From Larimichthys crocea (taxonomy: Eukaryota; Chordata; Actinopteri; Sciaenidae), in assembly GCF_000972845.2 (NCBI RefSeq), contig NC_040012.1:10471927-10535926 (forward strand): a stretch of 64,000 bases of DNA. Direction: 5' to 3'. Below the pieces are notes generated by a model. That model was not told the origin of the DNA. It ran no database searches and saw only the letters and a program-made list of their open reading frames with translations. Shown here piece after piece: positions 49,008-62,611 of this stretch. The number at the start of each line of letters is the position of its first letter. Within the stretch, counting starts at the first letter, position 1. The translations under genes and the position numbers were made by a program.

Positions 49008-49326
49008 CGCACTTCGTTATAAATCAGGTATTTTTGATACTTTTTTATTTATTTATTTATTTATTTAATCATCCACTGTGACTCTTCTACCTGAGCAGTT
49101 TGAGAGGCGCATCGATCCTCCCTCCCTGCCCTGCTGACGTCAGAGCAGCCAGTAGTGTGTCCTCTCGCTCCATAAACTCGGACTACTGGAGATATCTGCG
49201 AGGAGGAGGAGCTGTCAAAGTTTCCCAGAGAAGGAAAAGTCTTTTTTTTTTTTAACTTAAGGAGAAAAAAAAAAAACTTCAAGATTTCTAAAGTTTCCAT
49301 ACAGCGGAATATCGCGCGTTGTTGGT

Positions 49327-49385
49327 ATGGAATGACACCTTCTCTCCAGGAGCTTCAAAAAACACGATGGCAACCCGCTTTTTGA
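49327..49385 (+). promoter_or_regulatory. Upstream start codons before the signal-peptide exon
   Basis: ATG GAA TGA at 49327-49335 is a two-codon upstream frame. A second ATG at 49332 opens a 17-codon frame that runs over the main ATG (49367) in another frame and stops at 49383-49385. If both lie in the mRNA they would lower translation from the main start. Confidence 0.4.
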
Positions 49386-49445
49386 AGTGGATCGGTCTCA
49401 CCTCTCTGCTCTGCTTGTGCTGCTGTGTTCTGGCGGAAGGGAAAG
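49367..49445 (+). CDS. First coding exon of a secreted or type I membrane protein, possibly plxdc2
   Basis: The exon encodes 26 residues plus one base: MATRFLKWIGL, then the hydrophobic core TSLLCLCCCVLA, then EGK. It ends at a GTATGT donor in phase 1. The sequence is a textbook signal peptide in a GC-rich setting. No further exon was recognised in the remaining 14.5 kb, so the first intron is very long. A possible identity is plxdc2 (plexin domain containing 2): I recall the human protein starting MARF and reaching ADGK soon after its signal, it has a very large first intron, and it lies on human 10p like PTER and C1QL3. This is weak evidence, so no symbol is given. The alternative is any other large-intron receptor or adhesion gene. 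Confidence 0.6.
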
Positions 49446-52400
49446 GTATGTCAGGGAACTATTACAACATGTACGTGGCTGGATTGTAATGGCAAGCGAG
49501 CTTTCGCTTTTCCTCTGTTTTCCCTCTGTCCAACATTTACATAAATCTCAGAAATCACACACTGCTGAAAAAGCCGCAGAGAAACTTGATCCGGCGTGAG
49601 AGAAAAGTTTCTCACTGGCTCCATGTTCAGCCTGTGTGAATTGGTAAAAAAAAACACACACAAAAAAGCTACAGAGAGTCAGTACCAGTACGGGATAGTT
49701 CGGATTGATCATGAATACAGTTGCGTAAACGTTGCGTAAAAGTTATAATTAATTGGCCAATTAAAAAACTACGCATGTCCACCACATCCAGCCAGTGAGA
49801 TGACGATGGCTCTAAGTACGCACATTTTGCACCACATTGATGATGATGCTGCCGGGAGGGGAGGTGGATTGTGCAATTTTACGGGCGTACTAACTAACTT
49901 TTAGTCTCACAATGTTTCTTTCTGTCTCTTTCATTTGTACTAATGTTGGTGTTTTTTTTGTGAGTTGTGTGGCTGTGACGTGCTCTACGCAGTGTTTGAC
50001 CTATATGTAGGTAAATTTAGAATTCAAATTAGGACGATGCTGTCACCTTGAAACACTAAAAGCTCTTTAAAGCCTTACATTTATATTTTCTCATTTGGAA
50101 TTCGCCTGTCACATGTAGGTCTTTTTATTTGTATTTTTATTTTTATTTTGAGCATCCTCTTACATAATACTAAAAAAAACAACTGGTGCATGTTCCCAGT
50201 TTTGCATCTGGTCTTCGAATGAAATCAAATCACAATGTGAAGACAGTCACTTCATCCCACTGGCGCAAATGATATAAAGCAGAGAGTCTGGAAAGTGTAT
50301 AGTGAGACTGATGAAAGTATGAAAACAAGTGCTGAAGAAGCAGGAACAGGTTTCATAGTTTCTCTTGCTCTGCTTGTTTTTTAGTGCTTTCTCTTGGCCC
50401 TGAAGTAAAGGTCACACATTTTTTCTTTAACTTTTTTGACTATTATTTCAGTGCTTTCTTCCACAAATGATGTGTTTTCCTTGTAATGGCTGTGATCTCT
50501 AAATGAGCTGTATTTGAAGGATATGAGTTAAAAATAAGCATAGTGGTTAAATTAGAAACAAAGTTTTTTTAAAGAATATAGTCCACATCTAGTTCGAGTG
50601 ACTCAGACTTCTTGAAGGCCAGATGTCAGGAGAGAAAGTGACCAGAAGTATCACTTTACTCCGTAATGACTTTAACTTCCTATTCACATGAATCATCATT
50701 GTCCGGACTCATTGCACTGTGGTTCCTCCTTATAAGCAGATAAGCACAGTGTGCTCAGTGCCAGCAGCGCACATGCAAGTTGCATCTTTCCCGTCTGCCC
50801 CAACAAGTAACAACCAGTGCCGTTATTCAGAGAACCATAACAAATCAAAAATGTTTGTGAGCCAAAAAGACAGAGTCCCTAAATATTTCTGGGCTTCTAA
50901 ACAAACATTTCATGCAGCAGCAAGTCTCTCGCAGTAAATAAGAATTTCAGAATTTTATTAAGACCAGAGAAGATGAGAAATGAGCAGCTGTAATGATAGT
51001 TATGGTATGCAGTACAATTTTGTTAAATTACTCTTCATTTTTAGCAATGGATCCAATTTCCATTTCCAGGGAAATGTGAGCAGCACCATATGGTCTGACA
51101 GTTTTAGTTGTTGTCGTTGTTGTTGTTGTTGTTGGTGGTTGTGTTTTTTTTCCTTTTGGCCAAAGGCTAAGACAGATGTTTCGATGTGGTACACTGTGCT
51201 TTTATAGCACACAGTGTCCAATAATAATTAAACCTGATTCGAACAAGATGTCAAACTCCAATTAAGTTCTTACGACATCAAATCTCCAAACTTTAGGGCC
51301 AAATAACCAAATACTTGGATACGTTGTTTCTTTCACATCTTGAGAAAACAGAAGTAACACATGAATTCATTTTTGTTATTGATTAAAGAAAGAGTAGCTG
51401 GAGGGTTGTGTCATCAAGTTTGCAGCTGGGTCATCCATTAACTTTGAATAAAATCTTTAATAACTACTTGAAATGCTTTGTTAAACCAGCAAAGGTCTAA
51501 GGCTTACAGGAAATGTTGTTACAAGCCTCCAAAAAAACACAGTATATTGAGTAAACAGCAATGTTAGATAATTTTTTTGAAAGTGACAGTCCTTATCTTG
51601 ACATATGGAGCAAGCTTACACAACATCCTGCTCAGAAAGTCTATGTTTCAGTTCGGTTTTGAATGAGTTTTTCTTATTTCTAGAACACAACCCAGAAGTT
51701 CAGCTCTCTGTTTGATGCCGATAACGTCTTAGTGAGATTTGGCTTCATAACTGTAAAATCACATCAATACTTGTAAGTGAATTAAGACTTGATTGCCCAA
51801 ATAGACAACTTTTATTTTGAAAATGATATTTTTGAACCTGCCTTTGTGTCTACTAGTCCATTTAGGGATTTCTTTAACTTCATCAAAATGTAAAGTCGTC
51901 AAAGTGGTACAGTTCATGACTGTAACATTACTTTCCATTGATAAGCAAGTATAAAAGAAAACAAAAAGAGGAAAAACAGTCTTGATCCAAGCTTACTGAC
52001 GATGCATTTCTGAGAAAATCCAAAGGGTTTTAAAAGCCTTAAGAAGAAGTATAATTTTCTCAGCACACAAAGGAGCACGTAATCCTTCGACTTATTTAAA
52101 AAACTGGCAGACACACGGTTTGTCAGGGATGGACGACTTTGTTCGATCCATATCTGTAGAGTCTGTTTGATCTGAAAGTGTTTGTGCTGCTAGGAACCAA
52201 GAGAGAACATGTGGTTTATGTGTGTTTACACCAAGAAGTGGCAAAACGATTCTCAAACTGAGAAAAACTTGGAAACTGATGGAGATCATGGGTGAAAAAT
52301 AAACCCTCTGTGCACATTGTTCGGAGTGTTCTCTTGGGTCATCCTTAAAAATAATTTTCACCCTACATGGTGGATCACTGAGGTGAAAACAGAGGACGCC

Positions 52401-55400
52401 ATCACTTTTCAGTTGTCTGTTTAACCCCGCCCCTAAACAGCAATTGTCCAATCATAGCTTAGCAACTGTAACTAGGCAAGGCAGACCAAGCTTTGGATTA
52501 CTCCACATGTTGAAACAGTGCGCATGGGGCTGTGGTAAGAGTGATTTAAATAGCTCGGAGGGTGGTGTTTTTCTTTTTTGACCTTAATACAAAACAAACA
52601 AAGAGTTGATTAAGCAGTGTGTTTATTTGCTCTAAAAATAAGGCGCATTATTAATTAACTACATTTATTTGTGGGGTTACGTGTTACCAAAGCACAGTGA
52701 AAGCAATTTCTGATTACTTCTACTTTGTTAGAGTTTAGGGTAATGTTAGCACACTCTTTATTGGGTTTAAGGAAGCAACCACTGGCATCATTACCAGAGA
52801 TAGCTTTATGTCTGACAAACACGTTACTTAGTCCCCTTTCACAACATTATAATTTTAAGCCAGGATACTGGGATGGTGTTTTCAGCCTCATGGAGCTAAA
52901 GTTATCTTAACTAGTAGAGCCTAAAAGACTAAACACTGTGGTCCACAGCGCTTAGTCAATTAGTTGATTTGTTGTTAATTAATAAATCAATCGCCTGTCT
53001 TGATAATTGATGAATCATTTTGAGTCATTTAAAAATGTCCGAATCGTTTGATTTAAGTTTCTGAAATCATCAGTTTTATGTCTACCAAACATGGTCGCAG
53101 AATTATCGTTTTAAGCCAAGAAATATTAAATATCATTGATGAAGCGTTAAATTAATTCTATTTTATAACTAGTAAAGTATAAATGTACAGATCCACTGAT
53201 TTAAGCCTCTCATGTGTGAATCTGGTTTCTTTAGTCCCTTATGATGGTAAACTGAATAAACATAGATTTTTTTTTTTTCACTGTGAAGTGAGCAAACGAT
53301 CGATAGATTATCGATCGATTAATGAAAATAATAAGCACCACTAGCTACAGCTGACAAAAGATCCTTTTAAAACATCAACCGGTTTCAGCCGGAAAATTGA
53401 TTTAAACCTTTAAACCAGCTTTTTTCCCCTCCCCTGTCTTAAATCAGCAACCTATTATTTTAGAAAATACAGACATTTGAGTAATAAATCTGTCACTGTT
53501 GTTGCTGTAAAGTGCATGTGGGAGAAAAACCTGACAGGTGTGATATCTGGGGGGGAGGACGCATAGTGAACAGTTTGTTAATAATTTGCCTCAGTTGCAG
53601 TAACTTATAACAGTCGCTGCACCCAATGACATTAAATATACTTTTGTCAATCAAAGACAGATTTCCAAAGGTATAGAAGGATAGTCACACTTTGGAAACC
53701 TGGTGACCATTTAACCACTAGTTATGCATCCTGTTATATAGTTGTGTTCATGTGGAAAAGGTTAAAGCCTTTTGGAAATTAATTTAAGATTTGATAAGGC
53801 ACATGGCAGCTACCAGCCTTTCCCACAGGAAGCCCACCTGTCAGTCTACCACTCAGCGACAACCTGCCATGGTGTGATGGCTTCTGTGGGAGTCAGTCAG
53901 GATTTGCTGAATAATAGAAAAGCTCCCTGCCCTGTGCACTGGCATGCTCACTTTATTAACTGTCATCATCTGTGGGGAGGCTGTAAATAATGCCCACAGC
54001 TTCACCCAGCAGCCAACCACAAGTAATAACTGCGGTGATTTATTTCCCAGATGAAATGCTAAATGGGCTCTGAATCAATTGAACTCCTTCTGTTTGTGAC
54101 TGGAGTTGTACTGTAGAGGTGGTGATTGCATTTTTTTTATTGTATTCTTAAATATTTCTAAACTCTTTTGCTTTTCGATGTTGCCTTCCCAAATTGCCAA
54201 AGAATAGGTATGAGGTGAATCTGCATGAAAGCCCCTCTGACTTTGCTGAACCTCTGATGAGTGAACCTGTGTGGAAGATCAGACCAATTTCAGGGGCATG
54301 TCAATGGCTAAACCCTTAATCCCTAATGCGAGGCTCCTCGGCTTGCTTTAGGCACAGGATAACCGGCTTACATCAATATGCTTTTTCAGAGTTAATGGGC
54401 TATTCAAGTTCTCAACAGAATGAGATTTGAAGATAATATATACACTATAGGTGAGGTCCAGCTCAATCATTTTTCTGCATTTAAATGTGCTTGCACACCT
54501 GCAAAAGTTAAGCTGAATCATGACAAAATTTCACTCCAGCAGTGCATTTCAGCATCCTGAGTAAGTGCTTTTCCCTCTGCATTGTGTTGGGCTCTAACAA
54601 GCCAGCTTCCTTCATCAGTCATCTGTTTTTTTCCGTCACGATCAGAAATCCATGCCTTTTCTTTTCATTAAAGCCCACTCTCTGGGATTAGATGAATGTC
54701 GGTAGTGAAATATAGGTTATGATCCTTTGTAATTCTAGATTCTCCAGTTTTAGGGTCCAGAGTGGCCCTCATACTACTACTGCTGCTGCTGTGTCTTACT
54801 GGTCCTCTGACGACCTTTCCAGACTTCCATCTGCTGCAGCCATTGTTGGAAATACAGCTTTTTGGTTTGGGCCGTGGGAGCTGGAAGATAGATTTTTTTG
54901 CAGCCCTCTCTCCCTGCTTTGATAAACTGCACTGTGTCTGAGCGGTAGAGATTTTAGAGAGCTGCTGGCGAGGTGTAGGTTTGTGGTTTCACTCTGGGAC
55001 AATAGTGCCTCTGTAGAGGGCAGGTTATCTGGCAGCACCGATGCTTTTGTAGAGCAATCGAGATCTGTGCCGCGTAGCAGACGCACCCGAGGCTAGACGT
55101 GTATGTCATCAAGAGGGAATACAGAAGTTGAAGCAACTTTTGTTCTTCTTCTTACTTTTAACCGTAAAGACACATCTGAATACAATAAATCTATTGTGTA
55201 GCTCAAAAAATGAAGTAGTGCTGCAGTTCTGTAACCATTAATTACATGTCGGGTTGCACTGCTTTTACAGTCTAAACAAACCACAAGCAATGAAGCTTTT
55301 TCATGTTTTGCTTTCATGTCATGTTATTAATATTTAATAAGCTAAGAAATGCCGCCTGCTACATCTCTGAATTTATTGAAAGCTCTTCTTTTGGTCTCTC

Positions 55401-58400
55401 ACTGAAAGTAAACCAGTGTTTGTTGTGCTTAAACTGCAGCTGCTCAAATCCATTCTGTAGTTTGTATACATCCACTGAGAATCCATTGGAATAAGGCAGT
55501 GAATGTGGTTACTCATTGAACTGATTTGCTTCCTTTGTTTGTTCATGGTAACAAAGTGATCCGCTACATTTATGGCCTTTCCATGATCCAATGGCTGTGC
55601 ACGGAGTCTCCAGTGGAAAGAGACCCAGGAATTCAGGTTGGAAAAAAGCTATCGTCCCATCTCATCAGGTGCAGCTTCGTGTTAAAAGGGAAAAGAGGCC
55701 ACAGCTCCATTTGGGTTATTGAGCCTGTTCTATCTCCTACAGTCTTTCAAACTGAGGGAGTGTTGAGCAGTGTTCATAGTTTTGTGTAAATTCATTCTTT
55801 TGCCTTTTAGAGTAATGTTTTAGGCCACTGTCCGATGGGGAAAAAACTGACCTTACCTTTGGAAAAAGCTAGGAATTTTGGCAGGGATTTTCTATATGTC
55901 TCTCTAAATAAATACAACTTTCAAGTTGTAAAAAGAATGAGATCAAGCTTCTTTGTTATGATGGTTTGCTACTTTCGTTGTCATGTGACTGTAAATTAAA
56001 TATCTTTTGGGCTGTTGGTCTTTGTAAAGACATCATCAAGGGCTACAGAAGATGATAACAGGAACTATTTCTGACATTTTATTGACCAATTAATCAACTA
56101 AATAATCTTCAGAATAATTTATTGAAGCCCCAGTTAACACATATATGATACAGCTAGTATGTCATTGACATTTGGTGTTGTAAAAGACACTGTATATTAA
56201 TTATCCTCAAAGACATTTTACATTATTTTAAAAATATATAGCTAAATAATAAAAACATGAAGACGAAGTTCACACTGGACTGGTAACCTCAGAAAACTAT
56301 CGTGGGAACAAATGCATGACTTATTTTTAGTTCAATTTATGGTTTAAAATAAAGACAATAATGTCTTTTTATTGGCTGGTATATGCACACACAGTACACA
56401 CCCTTTACACTGATGCCAGTTGGAGCGGCTGAAAAATTTCTTACCAATTTATTTCTGCTCTGCATGAATTTCATGTTTTTCATGTGCTTGACAAAGCAGT
56501 TTTTGAAAGTGTCCTGTCAGGCCTGGAACTGCTGAAACAGTAAGTCAGCTCTAGTTGTGAAAGTAAAGATGGAAAGTGGGCACCGAACATGTTTCCATCC
56601 TGGAGGCTTTCAGCTTGGATGAAAACCATCGCTCCAACCCGCTCCAGAGAATTTTGCAGCTCAGTTAAGTTCAGAAGGACAGTGAACAGAGTTTTTTTTC
56701 TCTCATTAAAAAAAAGTTGGTGTTTTTGTATTCACTACCAAGCTCTATGGATCTTTGTGTCACAATGCAAATGTAAGAGATGTCAATGAAATGGACAGCT
56801 CGGATTAAAGGAGGAATCGCAGCATTAGGAGAAAAACAGGAAAGCTGAGGCGCAAACAAATATCAGGAGGACAGGGTAAGATCTTTGACTTTGGTATTTG
56901 TGCCCTTGCTTAATCCCTCATCAAATAGGCCTTGAGCTGTTCTTTGCGATTGGTGTTGTTTTACTTTGACGTCCAAATTGTCCATCAGAGTCTCTCACCA
57001 TTATCCCAAAGACCTCTTGTAGGTGTGGCATATTTTCTAATGACCTAAGGGTCATTCTGAGAAGCAGTGTTTCAAAGTGCTCGCCTAGAAGACGAATCGC
57101 CTACAGGGAAAAGGGAACAATAGCTTCAGAAACAAATCTCCATCCCAGAATATTCAAGAAGAAAGCATCGGGTGGTGGCTGATTTCTTCCCTAATAGCAT
57201 TTATCCTCCTCTTGTGTGGTCTATTGGCCTAGTAAACTAAATGGTGGTGCATTTCAGGCTGTGACTCACTGTTAGTAGTTTGGACCTTGTGGCACATTAT
57301 GGTTAATTTATCCAATTTTTGTAAATGTATTCCTGCATTTGTCAAAAGCAATGGGGACAGAGAACCAGGATGTTTAATTTGTAATCCCCTTTGCAGTGTA
57401 AATATGCAGGGGGGGGCTTCCTGCCTCACATCCTGATTAAAAGGATGTTGGAGCTCTTTAACAGCATTACCTGGAGGATTAGGCGATTTTCCATTAGTTT
57501 GCATTAACTCTGAACTAGCCTATTGCTGAAAGGTTTAGCTCTTTGTACGCTCACACCTGCACACAATGGAAAAATGTGTGGCGTTGACGTAAAGCTGTTC
57601 TGCTTTCTGCAACTGACTACTTCACACAGGGTGAGGGTGAATATGTTAGCATCAAAAACTATATATAGAGCACATAATTATTTATGTCTTTCAAAGAAAT
57701 CCCGATGGGGCTTGTCTTGTTTTCATTGCTTGACTACCTACGAAAAAGCAGGTTTTCTTTGACAATGTGATTAAGGTATTACATGCTTCATTGGAAAGGC
57801 GTGGTAGAGTGTCAATCAAGACTGAGAGGATGTAACTTTCCAGTATTGTTGAAAAGTTAATAGCCGTGATTAATCTTTGTGATTTCTGCCATGCACTATA
57901 TCCTCTGCAAGGAAAAGACAAATAGCCTCAGTGATGTTATCACTTTTGTCTTGCTTTCAGTTGCACTTGGATGCCAACATTAGTAGAAAAATGATTTATT
58001 AACCAGCTGAATTGACTTGTACTGTTGGTGCAAAGGAACATAGGAAGCTTGCTTTGCAGAAAGAACTTTTTCACAAGCAAAATAGACATCTACAGACATC
58101 ACTTGTTAACTGATACCTGTATTTCCTCCAGGTTTCTCCTGGTCTAGACCCCCTGTCACATCTTTGAATGGGCCTGGTATTGATAAGCTACAGAGTGCAA
58201 AGCTTGACTTCTCAACTTACAGTGTGCCTTTTGTTGTAAGCTTCCCTAGACTTTCTAAGAGGAGTGTCTCCCACAGAAAACGTTAATAAGGCTGAAAATT
58301 AGCCAATAGACATAGTGGGTGGGTGGCAGGTATCCAAATAAGATAATAGGAGGACACGCATGACCGGGAAACATACACAGAGAAAAAGGAAAGTGCATGA

Positions 58401-58794
58401 GATAAATGAATTCCCATCCAGCCCCTGTGGCTGATATTCAGACCAAACTTGAATGAGTTTCCCTTCCCTGCCGAAACCCCAAATCTTTGGACAAAAGGCT
58501 CTTTATTCAAGACTTTGTTGTCTCGTTTGACACAGGCTTATCTGTCTTCCTTGACCTTAACTTGCCATGTAGACATGACTTTACAGCTCTGTGTCAACAA
58601 TGAGGAGAAAGACGTCCCTGTTGGCTAAAAAGTTATGAAGGCTGTTGGGTTACGTGAATCCATTTAACTCCGTTAGAGCTTTGTGTTGGATCGTGGCATC
58701 TAATCCTACATACAAATATCAGTAGGGGAAAATAGCTCATGGCTTGAAATGGTATCAAGACTACAGCCGTGCTAGTAGCTCTGTGAGGCTGCAC

Positions 58795-59070
58795 GTAGAC
58801 AGGAGGTATTTGAGCTAAATGCTAATGCAATCATGCTAAAAAGCTTTCAAAGCAATCCTACCAAGCCAAATGTTAGCAGGTTTGATGTTTGCTATGTTTG
58901 CCATCTTAGTTTAATGTGTTAGCATACTAAATACAACATTTGCTATTTAAGACTAAACACAAAGTACATTCCCGTCATTCATTTTATGGGTATTTTGTCA
59001 TAAACTGAAGTATTTGACAAATGAAAACTTAAGTATTCACAACGTTATTATCCTCCTTATTAATCCTCTA
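58795..59070 (+). repeat. Fish interspersed repeat with GCTAA-rich body
   Basis: AGCTAAATGCTAATGCAATC, ATGTTTGCCATCTTAGTTTA, GACTAAACACAAAGTACATT and TTGTCATAAACTGAAGTATT are, in this order, marks of a widespread teleost repeat. Confidence 0.65.
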
Positions 59071-60762
59071 GGCACCAATGGTCCATCAATCAACTGGCCG
59101 AGTTATCGACATTGCTATTCCTAAAGCCATGCATCTATTGAGGTTAAAAAAATGTGTTTTATAAATTCTTCCTTGGATATTTTTTATATGCCCAAAGTTT
59201 GTCTCTACAGCTTCAAGAACTGAAGTAACAAAAGGACACCAATGAGTAATCTCCTCTTAGACTGGTGAAATATATTTCTGGCAAGCAAGTAGCCTTCCTT
59301 ATGACATAGGTCTGTCTGAATTATGACAACAATGATGATAGCGCCTCTGGCAGTGTGTTGTGGTGGGGTGTGTTAGGGGACGGGAAAAAAGATGTCAGCT
59401 CTTCTCTCACCATGGTTCCAGCTTTTTACAAGCCAGCATTACCTCTCGGGTATTTCATCAGCATCGTAAAACATATTTCATCCCAGCCATTTATAGATGA
59501 AATGACAGCATTGTTCATAATATTGTAGTGGTGGCAAGGCTTGGCTACAGACTTGATCTGTGATTTGTTTAACTCCCACAGCTCTAAAACATAATGTGCC
59601 CTAAATGCAACAATGGTATATGCAGTACCTTTTCTAATTGCCTAGTAAGTTTCAACAACACCAATGCTTCGTTGAGCTCAGAATTAATTTCCTGGTAGGA
59701 CTTTGAGCGGGACGTCTTCATTACCACATGTTTTCATAATTGAAGCCAGAGGCCTGTAAAAAAAAAAAAAAAAAGGAATTTTGTTTGCTTCACTTGTAAT
59801 GTTTCCCTCCATAAAAAAGGTAGAACTGACCGTCTTGCAAGATTGCTCCATAAACTATTCGAAAGGCCATATATTATAAGTATTTTCCCATGCCCTGCAT
59901 CATATTACAGCCACATGACACTTAAAGCATCCTTGATAATCGATCAATATCTACCACTCTCCCTTCATTTTAATAACAAACCACTTCAGCTTGATAACTC
60001 TGCAGTGGAGAATGGGTTCCCTGGTAGAAATACCCTGGAGTGCATAGTTGGACTAGTGCCAGGCAGTAAGGATTAAGCCCTCTGGACCTGCAGTATATCC
60101 ACTACATCAACAACCTCTTCCTGAGCTGATTAGAAGGCCGTCTGAGATTTTTTTAATATGAATCCACTTGTTTAGTTTTTATCCTGGTATTATTTCAATA
60201 ATCAGGCACCCATAAGATTTCCAAGAGATTAAAAATACTCAAAATCTAATTGGGTTTTGGGGTCAAAGGACATGTAAACAGCCCACTAAACTTGTTTTTT
60301 TTTTCAAACAGTCAAGCTTCAAGTATTTGAAATATGCGTGTTAGCCTGGCAGGGATCTTTTCTTCTACTTTTTTATTGTGATTCTGGCTTAGTAAGGCAA
60401 CATTTTGGATACTTGCGCTCATGTCTTATGCTTCCAGGAAATGAAGTGATCTAAACTGTCCAACATTTATCATGGGTTATAAATGCTTGGCACCTGTTGG
60501 TCGATCGAAGAACATCCGAAATGAGAGCCAGTATTTGGAGCTGGAAACATTATTACATCTGTTGAGCTGTGTGTAACTGACAGAACAATCTCACCATGAC
60601 GTCCATTTAGCTTAGCTGTTCTGGAGCTTTTGATCATTTCACACAATCTTCCTTGATTTTGCCCAGTTGTCATGAAATGGTAGATACATTTGTACTTTTC
60701 TGGGCACTTTAAAGACCTCTTGTTGAGGCTGGCTGACAGAGTTGAGTTTGAAAGATCATTTG

Positions 60763-61034
60763 TGACCATGGAAACAGTAGTTGGACAAAACATCTCACCA
60801 CAAGGTCCATTTAGTAGCTTTTCTTGAGCTTCCAATTATGTCACAGAATTTTTCCCAGGAGAGAAGGACTTCTCATCCATTTGGCTTAAAAACTGAGACT
60901 GAAAGTTAATTCTTGATTTTTGGAAACAGTAGTTGACATACAACAGACAACACAAGATTGTAGGATATCATTGTAAGCTCTTCCAAATGGGGATTGTGGT
61001 GAGATATTTTGGCCAACTACTGTTTCCAAGGTCA
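60763..61034. repeat. 41-bp inverted repeat around TGGAAACAGTAGTTGG
   Basis: Arms 60763-60803 and 60994-61034 are inverted copies with three differences and a 190-bp spacer. A third, direct partial copy (GGAAACAGTAGTTGAC) lies near 60920 in the spacer. The sequence to the left (60596-60720) also resembles part of the spacer, suggesting an old mobile element or local duplication. Confidence 0.7.
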
Positions 61035-62555
61035 AGAGTGAATTGTTTGTAACGGTTGTGCAATAGTAACCAAATTGTCTCACCCCAATGCTAAACCAAT
61101 TTTTACATTAAAGTTGTTTATATTTTCTGTCAAAAAGGTGATGAAAGTTGTAATGAGAGGAAGGAAGCTGATTTTTCTCTCCTTTTTTCCCTGGGTCGAA
61201 CATTGGAAAACAATTATGTTGGAAAGGTTTTACATCCTGGCTCATTCGCCGGTTGTCCACTCTCTGGAGAAGTCATGAGAGTTTGTAGTATGTGTTTCAT
61301 ACACAGTGATCCTAAGCCAGGGTTCTTGTGTTCAGCAGTGTTGCTGATAGTGAGAAAAAGGGTCTAGCCTGCCAAGTCTGATGCCTTTGATGACTGATGC
61401 AAAGCAGCCAGGCCTTAGGTTGTGCAAAAGCCCCTCTGTGTCTCTACAGTGTGGGGGCGGCCTTGAAACAACCACCCTCCTCAGTCATAATCATCTTAAA
61501 CAAGCTATCGCATTGTTTCGGAGCTTTGTTAACCATGTGTGATGTGCTTTTTTTGTCAGGAACAGGATAACGCCCCGCACGTTAACAATGGAGGAAATCT
61601 GAGCTGTGGGCTGGTGGGAGAGGTGTTTGATGAAAAGCTAGCACCAGTCAGTCGTTGCTGTTCACATTATTTCAGTGGAAATAGAACTGTTTTGAAAATA
61701 CTCTGAAGATTATAACTGAGTGCCCTGGGCCCCAAAGTACTTGGCAGTGGCACCCCGTTACATTTCAAACATTTCAGTTTGATGTGTCATCAGGAAGACA
61801 TAGCTAAATTCTTCCGAGCTTTCCTGTTCAAATTAAATTGGTCATGCTTTTAGCCAGTACAACACAACATGTAACAAAATACCCTTTCACAGGGTTGAAA
61901 ATTATGAGAGCGCCTCTGCTGTACAAACTAATTCCCTGAGCCCCATTTGTCCCTGACTCTTGCCCTCAGCCAGTGAGGATGAGGAAGAAACAACTCATCA
62001 GTGGATTTAAGGGCCGGCTGATGTGTAAACCAGAGGTTGCAATGGTGACTAAGGGCTGAGCAACAGAGTAAAGCTCACTAACCCAAACCCCAGGGCTTTT
62101 GTAGAATATTCCTTTTATGGGGTCTCTCTCCGTGAAGACTCCAGCGGAGCAGAGTTGCTAGAGACATGACTAAGGCAGTAACAGAGTTGTTGGCAAGCAA
62201 TGCTGCGAAACAGTGGTTAGACCTACACAGAAATGAGCCTGTCAGCAATGGGGCTAAAAATAAGAAACCCTTAAGCAGAAAGGCTGCCTCAAAGAGCGTC
62301 TATCTCCTTTTTGTTTAGATGAAGTGAGGAGTCCAGTGAGTGAGAGTTATCTGTGCTCTGTGTTGATGTGCTCCAACCTGGGCCTGCTGCTCTGCACTGG
62401 GAAAGAAAGCCCAACAGGGGATTCCCAAGTCACAGCTGCTTTCTCCTGCTGGAATGATGATGTGTGAAATGTGTGGGTTTCTTCGCTTGTGGTTGTTGTT
62501 TTTCTTTCTCTCTTCTCTGCCTCTCTTCTTTTCCAGGCATGGCTCAGTGACGGTC

Positions 62556-62611
62556 AGAGTGGGGCGGGTGGTGGTGAGGTGGTGGTAGTGGTGGGGGTGG
62601 GGGTGGGGGGG
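62556..62611 (+). repeat. G-rich tract
   Basis: It has many GGG or longer runs, including GGTGGGGGTGGGGGG, on the plus strand. It is able in principle to form a G-quadruplex. Confidence 0.7.

Larger units (their letters stand above)
42590..49366. other. Gap between divergent mmp16 and the signal-peptide gene
   Basis: No coding exon was recognised, although an open frame of 128 codons starts at 42791 without familiar features. The left end should hold the mmp16 promoter and 5' UTR, the right end the promoter of the next gene. It also contains a telomere-like patch, LINE fragments, an inverted pair of SINE-like units and an exact 45-bp duplication, listed separately. TAATTA-rich sequence near 45775-45800 could be regulatory, but nothing proves it. 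Confidence 0.45.
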
